Shown here: piece by piece, positions 17,756-27,022 of the stretch
Layout: each line of letters begins with the position of its first letter
How positions within the stretch are numbered: the stretch's first letter is position 1
Source of the DNA: Jatrophihabitans cynanchi
GTDB taxonomy: Bacteria > Actinomycetota > Actinomycetes > Mycobacteriales > Jatrophihabitantaceae
DNA length: 64,000 bases
Assembly: GCF_027247405.1 (NCBI RefSeq)
Contig: NZ_CP097463.1
Span: 1,984,001-2,048,000, forward strand
Reading direction: 5' to 3'
Translations under genes and position numbers: made by a program
The notes under the pieces: model-generated
Seen by the model: only the letters and a program-made list of their open reading frames with translations
Told to the model about the DNA's origin: nothing
The model's database searches: none

Positions 17756-19120
17756 TCAACTCTGCGGCCCGGTCGTAGCGGCCGTGCGCATCGGTCGACG
17801 CCGGCTGGGCGGTGCACAGCTGGCCAACAGCATTGCGCCCACCACCCCGAACAGCGCGGCCGCGAGCCACGGCATGGTGCTGGCGGCAAGCGGTCCGATC
17901 AGAAGTCCGTTCCCCAGGTAGCCGACCGCACCGCCAAGGGTGAGAGCGGTGACGAAGTAGGCGAAGCCTTCGCCGCGCTGAGCCACCCCGAGGCGGGACT
18001 CGAACTCCGCCGCGAGCAGACCGACGATGGGAACGAACGCAAGGGTGCTGATCACCAGGGTGAACCCGTACAGCGGTGCAGTCCGTGCGAGAGCGCTCGG
18101 GATGATCAGGACCGCGAAGGCCAGCGCGAGCACAGCCGCGACGAGACGCGGATATCGCGCAGAGGTGGGTCGGATGCTGGCGAGCATCCCGCCTATGCAA
18201 CTGCCGGCTGCCAGGATGCCGAGGAACCATCCGCCGACCTCGGTGGACAGCCCGAACTCGCCCATCCGCTGTGGGACATTGCTCTCCAACGTCCCGTAGC
18301 CGAGGCTGACGAAGAAGGTCAAGGCTGTCAGGCGCCGCACGTCGCGGCGGCCGAGGAGCTTCGTGCGACTCACCCGCCGAGGCGCGAACGTCCCGATTCG
18401 ACGCAGGCTCAGCGCCGCCGATGCCTGGATCGCGAACATCACCAGCAGAACGAGCTTCGCACCGCCGAGCAGGCCGAGGACCCCAACGAGAATCGGGCCG
18501 AGCCCGTAGCACAGCTCGGTGAGGAGCGACTCCACGAAGTGTGAGCGGCGCAGCTGTTCGGCCGGCACCGCAACCACCAACAACGCACGCAGGCCGCTCA
18601 TCATCCCGGCAATGGACCAGCCACCGCCGACGCTCAGCACGAACAGCAGTGCGGTCGGCAGATCGAACTGAAGCACGACCAACAGGAGCGCGAACACGCC
18701 GGCCGCGACGAGGCTGTCTATCTGCAGGGCCCGGCGCAGCTCCTGCCGATCCAGGAGCCGGCCGCGCGCCGGCGCTGCGAGGCACGCGCACAGCGAACCG
18801 AAGCCGGTCAGCGTCGCGCCGAGAGTCACTGAGCCATCTGCGGCCTGACCGACAAGCACGAACGCGAGCGGCAGCATCGAGAGCGGCAGACGGGCGGCCA
18901 TCGAGGCGACGAGCCACCGACGCCACGGTCCGTGGCCGATCAGTTCTCGCAGCGTCGGTGCGGCTTCACTCGATTCGTTCGCCGCCACAGGCTTGCTCAG
19001 GACCGGCGAGAGCATTGAAGTCGCGAGTTCGGTCGCCCCGCAGGTCGGCGCCACAACATGGGCAGCGGCCGCCGCGTCAGGAGCCGGTGCGAGACCGTCG
19101 GTCGCGCTGTCTGGGTGCAC
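17756..19120 (-). CDS. Major facilitator superfamily transporter (paralogue of the one at 9465)
   Basis: This 454-residue membrane protein has about twelve hydrophobic segments after an N-terminal soluble extension of some 55 residues. It shares LLDRQELRRALQ, RRSHFVESLLTELCYGLGP and ESNVPQRMGEFG with the paralogue. Start GTG 19120 has AGGA eight bases upstream. It heads the minus-strand unit MFS - aldehyde dehydrogenase - ThDP enzyme - DoxX, and faces a divergent Lrp-type regulator 208 bases away, which is the obvious candidate controller. Substrate unknown. Confidence 0.82.
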   Translation of the reverse strand: MHPDSATDGLAPAPDAAAAAHVVAPTCGATELATSMLSPVLSKPVAANESSEAAPTLRELIGHGPWRRWLVASMAARLPLSMLPLAFVLVGQAADGSVTLGATLTGFGSLCACLAAPARGRLLDRQELRRALQIDSLVAAGVFALLLVVLQFDLPTALLFVLSVGGGWSIAGMMSGLRALLVVAVPAEQLRRSHFVESLLTELCYGLGPILVGVLGLLGGAKLVLLVMFAIQASAALSLRRIGTFAPRRVSRTKLLGRRDVRRLTALTFFVSLGYGTLESNVPQRMGEFGLSTEVGGWFLGILAAGSCIGGMLASIRPTSARYPRLVAAVLALAFAVLIIPSALARTAPLYGFTLVISTLAFVPIVGLLAAEFESRLGVAQRGEGFAYFVTALTLGGAVGYLGNGLLIGPLAASTMPWLAAALFGVVGAMLLASCAPPSRRRPMRTAATTGPQS

Positions 19121-19328
19121 TGCAGAGTCCTCTAGGTGCGAGAGAAGGCGGTCCGGATCCGGTTCTTGCCGTCACGGCTGTCCGTGGAAAGCATCATTGC
19201 CCAACTGAACCGCAGATGGCAAGCAGAATTTTCACCACTAGCTTCGCGTGCCAGCGTTGTTGATGCCCGTAAGCTGCAACTCCAGCGATCCTGCAATACT
19301 CGGGGCTCTTCACAGGCAGAGGACGGAC

Positions 19329-20411
19329 ATGGCCCGCTACCAGCTCGACCCCACGGACAACGCAATCATCGAGATGCTGCGTGAGGATGGCCGCGCACCT
19401 CTGGCAAAGATCGGCGAGGCCGTGGAGCTGTCGGCCGACGCCATCCGCGTCCGCCTGGCCCGGCTGACCGCGGACGGCATCGTGCGAGTCATCGGGATCG
19501 TGCATCCGTCCAGCCTCGGTTACGGCGCCCTCGGCACCGTCGTCATCGACTATGACGGACCACTGCAGGACCTTGTCGACGAGCTCCGCAAGCACCCAGA
19601 GGTCACCTTCATGGCCTTGATGTTCGGCGAATACAACGTCATGTGCGAGATCGCGGCGCGTGATGACCAAGCGCTGCAGGACTTCGTCAACAACATCATC
19701 CGACAGCTCGATCACGTAGAACGAGTCGAGTGCTGGCGAACGCTCGAGGTGGTCAAGTGGGCGGTGCAGGGACGCCCGCCGCCGCCGCACACCGCCATCT
19801 CGAACCCGCAGACACACGTCGAGTTCGACGAGCTGGACATCCGCCTGCTGAAGGTCCTTACCGAGTCGCCTCGGCTGACGTATCGGGAACTGCAGGATCG
19901 AGTCGGGGCGCCGTACTCCGTAGTCCGTCGCCGTGCCCAGGCCCTGTTTCGGGCCGACGTCATCGTCGCCACTGCGGTGGTCGACGTGGTCACGGCCAAT
20001 CCGCACATCATGGCCCAGATCTGCGTGCAACTCGGCCCCGGCGCAAGCCAGGCGCTGGATACCCTGGCCGCGGACGAGCAGGTGCACATCATCGTGCGGA
20101 TCAGCGGGCGGTACAACGCGCTCATCGAACTCTCGTGCGAGTCCCACGAACACCTGGCGGAAACGATCGACCGCATTCTGCATCTGGAGGGGATCCGAAG
20201 TGCGACCTCCTACGTGGTGACGCACTACCCGATCCTGCCGGTTCCGTGGGCGCTCGCAGGGCACCAGCGCAACGGCAACGGTAGGCATCCTGAGATCGGG
20301 TCCAGCGATGCGAGCCCATCGCCCTCCGACCCGCAGAAGGCTGCGGGTCGGACCACCGCCCGCGCCGCAGCGGCCGTGCAACGGCGAGTAAGCAAGTCCG
20401 CGAAGCGCTGA
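19329..20411 (+). CDS. Lrp/AsnC-family regulator with two tandem modules
   Basis: This 360-residue protein has two Lrp modules in one chain. Each has an AsnC-type helix-turn-helix (LDPTDNAIIEMLREDGRAPLAKIGEAVEL... and FDELDIRLLKVLTESPRLTYRELQDRVG...) followed by a ligand-binding alpha/beta (RAM-like) region. Ordinary Lrp proteins have one module of about 150 residues; double-length versions are common in actinobacteria. The last 50 residues are low complexity. ATG 19329 follows AGAGGA by five bases. The gene is divergent from the MFS-aldehyde dehydrogenase-ThDP-DoxX unit and likely regulates it in response to an amino acid or derived metabolite. Confidence 0.9.
   Translation: MARYQLDPTDNAIIEMLREDGRAPLAKIGEAVELSADAIRVRLARLTADGIVRVIGIVHPSSLGYGALGTVVIDYDGPLQDLVDELRKHPEVTFMALMFGEYNVMCEIAARDDQALQDFVNNIIRQLDHVERVECWRTLEVVKWAVQGRPPPPHTAISNPQTHVEFDELDIRLLKVLTESPRLTYRELQDRVGAPYSVVRRRAQALFRADVIVATAVVDVVTANPHIMAQICVQLGPGASQALDTLAADEQVHIIVRISGRYNALIELSCESHEHLAETIDRILHLEGIRSATSYVVTHYPILPVPWALAGHQRNGNGRHPEIGSSDASPSPSDPQKAAGRTTARAAAAVQRRVSKSAKR
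20325..20352. other. Perfect 12-bp hairpin inside the 3' end of the Lrp gene
   Basis: Arms at 20325-20336 and 20341-20352 are perfectly complementary around an AAGG loop, inside the low-complexity tail (SDPQKAAGR) of the Lrp-type protein. It could act as an RNA stability or early-termination element, or simply reflect compositional bias. No T-tract follows. Confidence 0.4.
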
Positions 20412-20419
20412 CAGCCGAC

Positions 20420-20449
20420 CCGCCCGGTTCGGGGTCAGCGACCGGGCGG
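20420..20449. terminator. Hairpin between convergent lrp-type and amidohydrolase genes
   Basis: CCGCCCGGT (20420-20428) and ACCGGGCGG (20441-20449) pair over nine bases with a 12-base loop, between two convergent stop codons (20411 and 20474). It is probably a bidirectional terminator without a U-tract, as is usual in high-GC actinobacteria. Confidence 0.5.
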
Positions 20450-20473
20450 CTCGGATGCCTTCTGCAGGCCGTC

Positions 20474-21682
20474 TCAGACGCCGACCAGTTGGTCGACCTG
20501 GTCGAGGCAGTAGAGGCCGGCGGCGTTGTCCCGCAGCAACTTCTTCTGTGTCGAGAGCGGAAGATGACCAATGAGCTCCTTGATGATGCTCTGACTCTCC
20601 AGGAAAGTGCCCTCGTCGTGCGGCCAGTCGTTGGACCACATGAGGCGGTCCTCGCCCAGGTATTCCAAGGTGTCGATGGCCACCTTGTCCTCGAGGAAGG
20701 TGCCCCAGCCCTGCCGGCGGAAGTAGTCACTGGGCTTGAGTTCGAGATCGATCATCGCAAACCGTCTGCGCTGCTGCATGAGGTCCAGGGCCTGCAGCGC
20801 CCAGGGGATCCAGCCGGCCTCGGACTCCACCAGAGCGAAACGAAGGCGTGGGTGCCGGTCAAGAATGCCCGACCCGATCAGGTGCATCATCGGCGACATG
20901 TTCGAGGCCATGCACATGACGGTCGTGCTGAGCCGCTCGTCGACGCGCTCGGTGCGAAAGCGGGCCCGGCCGACCTCCACGAGATCCGGTGGGATGACCC
21001 ACAGGTTCCCGAAGTCGACACCCTGTGCGGTGTTCCCGGTGAACACGTGGAAGTTCACGACAAGGTCGAGTTCCTCGAGGGTGCGCCACAGCGGTGCCCA
21101 GTCGGCGTGCCAGTAGGGCAGCCACGGCACGACGGGCGGAAGCATTACGCAGACGAAGCCGAGCTCCTTCGCGCGCACGGCCTCCGCGACCGCATCCGCC
21201 GGTTCCAGGGTCGACAGCAGCGCGGACGGCGCGTAGCGGTCTCGATGCGCCGAAGTGGTCAGGAACGTCTCGGCACAGAAATTGTTGTAGAGACGGCCCA
21301 TTTCGCGCTGGTACTCGGCGTTCGGGTGCGCACTCAGTCCAAGGAACGAGTGGGGGAACACCACCTCGCCCCAGACCCCGTCGCGCTCAAGCTGCGCACT
21401 GCGCTTGACCAGGTCGCGTCCGCCGTCGGGATCGTTACGGAATTCCCGCTCGAACTCCCGCTCGTCGCCAGCGCCAGCCATCTGGCCGTCCGCGAACGAC
21501 TTCGTGATCGGAGCCAGCCCGGGGATGTCGAGATACTCCACACCATCCCGCACAACCGTTCCGGGCGCCCACTTGCGCAGGTGCTCGGGCAGCTTGGCTA
21601 CGAGTTCGTCGGCGGGCGGGTCTACGTGACAGTCGGTTGAAATGATCCGAAAGTCGTATCCAGTGATCGGGTTGAAAGCCAT
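20474..21682 (-). CDS. Amidohydrolase family 2 protein
   Basis: This 402-residue TIM-barrel metal hydrolase or decarboxylase is of the amidohydrolase-2 type. Motifs are the N-terminal ISTDCHVDPP (metal-site His region), AHRDRYAP, NFHVFTGNTAQ in mid-protein, and the C-terminal LMWSNDWPHDEGTF with the conserved Asp and His. The family includes decarboxylases of aromatic or unsaturated acids and various hydrolases; the exact reaction cannot be named. ATG 21682 is used, with GGAAGGAA nine or so bases upstream; the frame open to 21874 is not family-like. It is divergent from the PucR regulator gene 227 bases away. Confidence 0.82.
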   Translation of the reverse strand: MAFNPITGYDFRIISTDCHVDPPADELVAKLPEHLRKWAPGTVVRDGVEYLDIPGLAPITKSFADGQMAGAGDEREFEREFRNDPDGGRDLVKRSAQLERDGVWGEVVFPHSFLGLSAHPNAEYQREMGRLYNNFCAETFLTTSAHRDRYAPSALLSTLEPADAVAEAVRAKELGFVCVMLPPVVPWLPYWHADWAPLWRTLEELDLVVNFHVFTGNTAQGVDFGNLWVIPPDLVEVGRARFRTERVDERLSTTVMCMASNMSPMMHLIGSGILDRHPRLRFALVESEAGWIPWALQALDLMQQRRRFAMIDLELKPSDYFRRQGWGTFLEDKVAIDTLEYLGEDRLMWSNDWPHDEGTFLESQSIIKELIGHLPLSTQKKLLRDNAAGLYCLDQVDQLVGV

Positions 21683-21909
21683 CGGTTGGTGTTCCTTCCT
21701 GCCAGGCGGTTGAGGTCCGAGACCGGCAGCGGCTGAGCGCCGCAACGTCTGGAAGACGACGCTACGAATTCGCCACGTCCAGGAGTAGGGCGTGAATGTC
21801 CAAGTCGGCCCGGCCCGACCTGCCACTTTGTCCAACGATGCGGTCGGGCGCCGGTTCGCAAGGCATGGGCACAATGGCCGTCGTCGGCCGTTGTCCCGGG
21901 AAGGGGAAC

Positions 21910-23505
21910 ATGTCCAAGCCGGAGGAAGAACTCAACAACACGCGCCGTACCGGAGTGAGTGCCGCGCTGCCGATCCGCACCCTTGTGCGGGAAACGAATC
22001 TCGGGCTGCAAGTCGTGGGCGACGCCGCAATCGGCGGTCGCTCGATCAGCTGGGTGTACGTCAGCGAACTCCCCAATCCCGGGCCGTGGCTCGACGGTGG
22101 CGAGCTCGTCCTGACCATGGGCCAATGGCTGAGGAACGGAACCAGCACGGCCGAGGACTACGTTCGCCGGCTGGTCGAATGTGGCGCCGGGGCGTTGGCC
22201 GTCCTAGCCGCCGCCGATCAAGGAGAGTTGCCCACCTTCCCCGAGGTGCCCGCCGAGATCGTCGAAGCCGCCAACAGGCACGACCTGCCGTTGCTGCGCG
22301 TCCCCGGTGAAGTCACGTTCCTCGCCGTCACGAAGACGATCGCCTACGCACTCGCGTCGCAGAGCGCGGCGATGCTCTCCGAAGCCGTCGAAGCGCAAGA
22401 ATTGCTCGCGCGCGACGCCGTCGGTCCCGGCGGCCTGCGTTCCTTGCTGTCCCGCCTTGGTGAGCTGCTGGACAGCTGGGTCCTGGTCAGCGGGCCGACA
22501 GGCGAGGTGATCCATCGCAGTGAGACCCTGGCGGCGTCCCACGCACACACTGTGCTGGACGATCTGGGTTCTCGTGCGGGGACGAGAACCCAGGTAGTGC
22601 CTCTGCTCGCCGCCGGCGAATCCGTAGTGGCCTACCGTCTGCAGGCTGCGGATAGATACAAGGGACACCTGATACTGGGTCGTCGCGCTGCCCTGACCAC
22701 GCCCGAACGGCGAATGGCCATCGTGGCCGCAAGCCTGCTGGCCCTCCTACTCGATCGCGACGAGCGCGTCCACGAAATCAGCACCCGGCTCCAGGACAGT
22801 TATGCCCGAGCCCTGCTGACCAGTGACCACGATACGGCCAACCGACTCTCGAGCGTTCTCGGCGTTCAAGTCCCATCGGGGCTCGTACATGTCGTGAGTG
22901 TCAGCAGCCGCCTCCCGGGCGAGGCCACTCGCACCGCCGCGTTCCACGCCGCGCGCGATCAGCTTTACAGCACGCTCGTCGCCGCTGAGAGCAGCACCGG
23001 CGTCCTCGTGCTCGACGGCGATAGCGGTAACGCGGCCGACCTACTGCGACCCGTACTCGATCACGTACCCGACCTCATCGTCGCAATCTCGGAGCCAGCG
23101 CCCATTACTGCCATCGAAGCGGCCTATAGGAAGGCAAGCGCGGCATTGCGCGAAGCGCAAAGTCATGACCAGCGGCTCGTGGACCTATCGGCCGCGGGAA
23201 AGCGCCGCCTGATCGATTTCATCCCGCCTGCCGACGCGACCGCCTTCGCCGAAGACCTGCTTCGCCCGCTGCGCGAATACGATCAGACGCAGGGTGGTTC
23301 GCTGATCCGGTCGCTGGCAACCTGGCTGGAGAACTTCGGGCAGTGGGAACCAGCGTCTAGTGCACTAGGGGTGCACCGGCACACCCTGCGACATCGAATA
23401 GGCCGAATCGAGGACATCCTCGGGCTCTCCCTCAACGCCGTCGAAAGCCGAATGGAACTATGGGCCGCACTCCAGATCACTGGTTACGAATCAAGCCCGA
23501 CCTAA
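21910..23505 (+). CDS. PucR-family transcriptional regulator
   Basis: This 531-residue protein has an N-terminal PucR domain (LPIRTLVRETNLGLQVVGD, SWVYVSELPNPGPWLDGGELVLTMG), a variable centre and a C-terminal PucR-type helix-turn-helix (LATWLENFGQWEPASSALGVHRHTLRHRIGRIEDILGLSL). Such proteins regulate purine, amine or other catabolic operons. ATG 21910 follows GGGAAGGGGA; an earlier in-frame ATG at 21796 would add 38 residues unlike the family. The divergent amidohydrolase is the likely target. Confidence 0.88.
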   Translation: MSKPEEELNNTRRTGVSAALPIRTLVRETNLGLQVVGDAAIGGRSISWVYVSELPNPGPWLDGGELVLTMGQWLRNGTSTAEDYVRRLVECGAGALAVLAAADQGELPTFPEVPAEIVEAANRHDLPLLRVPGEVTFLAVTKTIAYALASQSAAMLSEAVEAQELLARDAVGPGGLRSLLSRLGELLDSWVLVSGPTGEVIHRSETLAASHAHTVLDDLGSRAGTRTQVVPLLAAGESVVAYRLQAADRYKGHLILGRRAALTTPERRMAIVAASLLALLLDRDERVHEISTRLQDSYARALLTSDHDTANRLSSVLGVQVPSGLVHVVSVSSRLPGEATRTAAFHAARDQLYSTLVAAESSTGVLVLDGDSGNAADLLRPVLDHVPDLIVAISEPAPITAIEAAYRKASAALREAQSHDQRLVDLSAAGKRRLIDFIPPADATAFAEDLLRPLREYDQTQGGSLIRSLATWLENFGQWEPASSALGVHRHTLRHRIGRIEDILGLSLNAVESRMELWAALQITGYESSPT

Positions 23506-24010
23506 CGGGATAGACGGGCCTCGCGAATCGGTTCGCATGTGTTACTGGATCCTTCCCGAACATGATGCCCTGACGGACCGGCCCTACTTGTCAGGTCATC
23601 GGAGTCGAATCGCAAGAACACGCACACGCCACGAGCCATCCGAGCGGTCGTCGTCCTTCGAGCTGCCCGCCAATGACGCCGCCGCACCACTGGGCCACCT
23701 CGACCTTCGCCCGATGGACGCCCTCGGTTTCAGCAACGGCGGCGCAGCTATTCTCTCGCTTTCAAGCAAGCCTGGAGTGATAGTCGGCCGCCTGCGTCAC
23801 GCGCGCGCCTCGATCGTGCGTTCGGTACGCGTCTTGCCCGTCTCGACCAGGTTCTTCTGCGATCGTCCCGCCATGGCCCGCCGGTTGGCAGCCGCCAGGA
23901 TCGCGCCGCGCTCGAGCATCGGCGTACCGCGCCCGCGACCCACCCGACCGCTGCCGCCGTCACTGTCATCACCCAGCCGGCCACAATCTGGCTCGGTAAG
24001 ACGACCCAGA
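23506..24010. other. 505-base gap with no supported gene
   Basis: A long open frame crosses this gap on the plus strand, but it continues antisense through the whole hydrolase gene that follows and its translation is arginine/proline-rich without motifs. I see no RNA gene, operator or repeat. The gap separates the PucR block from the sugar-transporter block. Confidence 0.45.
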
Positions 24011-24844
24011 TTAGCGTTCGAGTTGATCGAGCAGGAAGCCCAGAGACGACCACACGTCAAAGGACTCGTGAGCGTAGCGGCCCGGCTCTTGGCCTTCAGT
24101 GGGGTGGTTGGTGACGATTCGCTCCGAAACTGGTGCGCCGCGTTCGCGAAGCAGTTTAGCCAACCGCCCAGCGTGCTTGGTCTTGCCGTTCGGGATCAGG
24201 TTGTCGATCGGCGACCAGACGACCTGTACGGGAACCACGCTCAGTTCGTCCAGGTATCCGACTGCCGAACGCTCCAGGTACAGCTCCGGAACGTCGGCCG
24301 GGGTCCCGCCGACTTCTTCAGCGACCTGGGCCGGCACACCGATGTCGGCCAGCAGCGAAATGGGCAGGTTGACAATGTCGTCGTACCACGCCGCAAGGTC
24401 GACGATCGGGTTCACCGCGCAAACCCCGCTGATGGCATCGCTGTGGCGCCCGGCCGCCAAGAGTGTCTCCTGGCCGCCGAGGGAAACGCCGAGGGTGACG
24501 ATCGGCAGCCCGCCAAGATCTTCGGCCGTGGCGACTGCGGCCTCGACGGCCGCATCAATGTGCTCGGGATAGCCGAGGGTCCCCGCGAGCGGTTCCACCT
24601 TGCCAAGGCCACGAGGCGCGACGGCGGCGAAGCCCAGGCGGGCAGCGGGCGTGGCCAGACCCGGGAAGGGTCGCTCGAGGCGGAGTCCGGGCATCTCACC
24701 GTCGAGAACAGCCTCCGGATCGAAGCCGTAGGGGTGAAATGCCAGCACCACGGCCCGCGGCGACTCGGGCACCGTGATCTGGTACTCGCGGGTGCGCCCG
24801 TCCGCGCCGACCCGCTGCACCGCTTTCCGGGTCAACGTCTCCAT
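24011..24844 (-). CDS. Alpha/beta-hydrolase fold protein
   Basis: This 277-residue protein has the nucleophile elbow GVSLGGQ, an upstream VVLAFHPYGFDP strand-turn and late acidic and histidine candidates (SPIDNL, NHPTEGQEP). It is a probable esterase or related hydrolase; no subfamily can be fixed. The second ATG (24844) is preferred to 24856 since GGAGG lies five bases before it. It follows the sugar-binding protein gene by about 100 bases on the same strand and may be the last gene of that operon, processing the imported compound. Confidence 0.75.
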   Translation of the reverse strand: METLTRKAVQRVGADGRTREYQITVPESPRAVVLAFHPYGFDPEAVLDGEMPGLRLERPFPGLATPAARLGFAAVAPRGLGKVEPLAGTLGYPEHIDAAVEAAVATAEDLGGLPIVTLGVSLGGQETLLAAGRHSDAISGVCAVNPIVDLAAWYDDIVNLPISLLADIGVPAQVAEEVGGTPADVPELYLERSAVGYLDELSVVPVQVVWSPIDNLIPNGKTKHAGRLAKLLRERGAPVSERIVTNHPTEGQEPGRYAHESFDVWSSLGFLLDQLER

Positions 24845-24947
24845 CTGCGCCTCCATCTGCTGGGCCGGCGTGGGCTAGGCCGAGCGACCGCGGCCGCTCG
24901 GCCCGACCCGTCCAGGCTTGTTCAACGATGCGGTGCGACAGGTCAGA

Positions 24948-25973
24948 CTAGAACTGACCCTTGTCGGCGTACTCGGCGATATTGGACGAGTCGACCAGTA
25001 CCTGCGGCAGCTGGATGCACTGCCCCATAGCGGTATTGGTGCCGTTGATGTGATCGACAAGCATCTTGATGATGTCTTGACCGGCGACCTCGAGCGAGCT
25101 CCACACCGTGGCCGTCATCTCGCCGGCCTTGATCGAGGCCATGGCCGCCTTTGAACCGCCGATGCCGATTACCTTGATCTTGTCCAGACGGTGGGCGGCC
25201 TTGATGGCCTGAACGGCCGCGACGGCCATGGTGTCATCAGCGGCGTAGACGAGGTCGAGATCCGGGTGAGCCTGCAGGATGTTCTCCATGGCTGCACGGG
25301 CTTTGTCCGCTGCGAAATCGCCGGGCTGGTCGGCAACGACCTTGATGTTGGATTGCGCGGCGATGGTCTGCTTGTAGACGTCGTCCCGGATCTTGGTCGA
25401 GGCCAGGCCTGCCAGACCGGAGAGGATGGCCACGTTGCCGCCGTTGGGTAACAGCTTCATCGTCTCCTCGCCCTCCTTCTTCGCCCAGCCGTTCTCGTCG
25501 TAGCCCACGCTGCCGACGGTGCCCGGGTACGCGCAGTCCGTGCCCTTGCCAATCTGCCCGAATTCGGCCACCGGGATGCCTGCTGCAAGTGCCGCCTTCA
25601 CGGGCGCCTCGATCGACACGCTGTCGAGGGGGTTCACGATGATTGCGTCGACCCCACGCGACGTGAAGTCATGCAGGTCATTCACCTGCTTGTCGGCCTT
25701 GGCGCCACCGTCGGCGATGGTCAACGTGACATTCTGGGTTGCGGCAGCAGCCTTGAGGCCGTTGTCGAAGGACACGACTGCCGGGAATGCGGTTCCGATC
25801 ACCGAAGCGCCGAAGTTGTAGTGCTTTGCGGGCGCCGCGGCGCCGGATCCCGAAGGAGTGCTGACACCGCTGTCTGAGCTCGAGTCTGCCGGGGTGGAGT
25901 TCTTGGAACTGCTGCAGGCCGTCAACGCCAGAACTGCGGCGGCGACGAGTACGACCGACTTCCTTCCGTGCAT
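24948..25973 (-). CDS. Ribose-type ABC transporter substrate-binding lipoprotein
   Basis: This 341-residue protein has a lipoprotein signal (MHGRKSVV, hydrophobic core, lipobox LTACS at about residue 19), a Ser/Gly-rich linker and a periplasmic-binding-protein-4 domain typical of RbsB relatives (GVDAIIVNPLDSVSIEAPVKAALAAGIPVAEF, DLDLVYAADDTMAVAAVQAIKAA, KVIGIGGSKAAMASIKAGEMTATV). It would bind a sugar or sugar-like compound for the adjacent permease and ATPase. ATG 25973 gives the complete signal peptide. The ligand is not deducible. Confidence 0.9.
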   Translation of the reverse strand: MHGRKSVVLVAAAVLALTACSSSKNSTPADSSSDSGVSTPSGSGAAAPAKHYNFGASVIGTAFPAVVSFDNGLKAAAATQNVTLTIADGGAKADKQVNDLHDFTSRGVDAIIVNPLDSVSIEAPVKAALAAGIPVAEFGQIGKGTDCAYPGTVGSVGYDENGWAKKEGEETMKLLPNGGNVAILSGLAGLASTKIRDDVYKQTIAAQSNIKVVADQPGDFAADKARAAMENILQAHPDLDLVYAADDTMAVAAVQAIKAAHRLDKIKVIGIGGSKAAMASIKAGEMTATVWSSLEVAGQDIIKMLVDHINGTNTAMGQCIQLPQVLVDSSNIAEYADKGQF

Positions 25974-26032
25974 AGCCGACTGCCCTTCTGTTGTGACATG
26001 GAGTGGTGCGATGGTGGTGCGGTGATGAACTT

Positions 26033-27022
26033 TCATCGCCGCACGCGCCGCGTGTAGATCGCGACGCTGAGGATGACGACGAGGCCTTTGACGACGTACT
26101 GGTAGTACGGATCGATGTTGAGCAGGTTGAAGCCGTTTCCCAGCACGGTGAGCAAGAAGACGCCGACGAGGCTGCGCCAGATCGACCCGCTTCCGCCCAT
26201 CAGGCTGGTCCCGCCGATGATCACGGCGGCGATGACGTCGAGTTCGGAGCCCGATCCGGCGGTGGGATCGATTGATCCGAGGCGGCCGGCGTAGAGCATG
26301 CCGCCGATGGCCGCGAGAGCACCCATCAACACAAAGGCGAGCACCTTGTAGCGGTCGACGTTGATGCCGGCGAGGTCGGCCGCGTCGGGGTTGCCGCCCG
26401 AGGCCTGCATGTACCGTCCCGCCGTGGTGCGGGTCAGTACGAACGTCATGACAAGCGCGATGATCAGCATCACCCAGGTGCCATTGGGCAGCCACTCGCG
26501 GTCGTTGGCGAAGGTCCCCAGCCCGTGCGTATGGCTCTCGCCGGCGACGGTCTGACCCTTGGAGTAGATCAGAACGATTCCTTGGATCAGCGACATGCTG
26601 CCAAGCGTCACGATCAGGGAGTTGATGCCCGCCTTCACGACGATGAGCCCGTTCACCGCACCGGCTACGATTCCCACCGCGAGGGCGACGAGAGCGGCCA
26701 GCGGGAATCCCATGCTCGGCGCCAGACCGAGAGTCAGCGCGCCGGTGAGGCTGAGCGTGCTGCCGATCGAAAGATCGAACGAGCCAGTGATCATCAGCGT
26801 CGTCATGCCGACCGCCAGCAGCCCCTCAACGGCGGACTGGTCCAGCATGTTCAGCATGTTCGCCGTTGTCAGGAAGTGTGGCGACCGTGCCGTCACGTAC
26901 GACATCACCAGAACGAGTGCGACCAACACGCCGTAGCGCTGCGCGTAGCGCTCCAGTGCCCGTCCGGACAGGCGTCTGCGCATCGAACTCGCGCTCGCGG
27001 CGGCACTGGCTGTGAGGGTCAT
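26033..27022 (-). CDS. Ribose-type ABC transporter permease (RbsC-like)
   Basis: This 329-residue membrane protein has around ten hydrophobic segments and RbsC-family motifs (MLDQSAVEGLLAVGMTTLMITGSFDLSIGS, AGINSLIVTLGSMSLIQGIVL, GSGSELDVIAAVIIGGTSLMGG). It forms the channel of the importer with the ATPase gene upstream (overlap of four bases, ATGA) and the binding protein downstream. Confidence 0.93.
   Translation of the reverse strand: MTLTASAAASASSMRRRLSGRALERYAQRYGVLVALVLVMSYVTARSPHFLTTANMLNMLDQSAVEGLLAVGMTTLMITGSFDLSIGSTLSLTGALTLGLAPSMGFPLAALVALAVGIVAGAVNGLIVVKAGINSLIVTLGSMSLIQGIVLIYSKGQTVAGESHTHGLGTFANDREWLPNGTWVMLIIALVMTFVLTRTTAGRYMQASGGNPDAADLAGINVDRYKVLAFVLMGALAAIGGMLYAGRLGSIDPTAGSGSELDVIAAVIIGGTSLMGGSGSIWRSLVGVFLLTVLGNGFNLLNIDPYYQYVVKGLVVILSVAIYTRRVRR

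Noticed and set aside
23537-25030. Long plus-strand open frame of 497 codons
   Set aside because: It runs antisense through the alpha/beta hydrolase gene and beyond, is arginine- and proline-rich, and has no family motifs. It is a by-product of high GC content.
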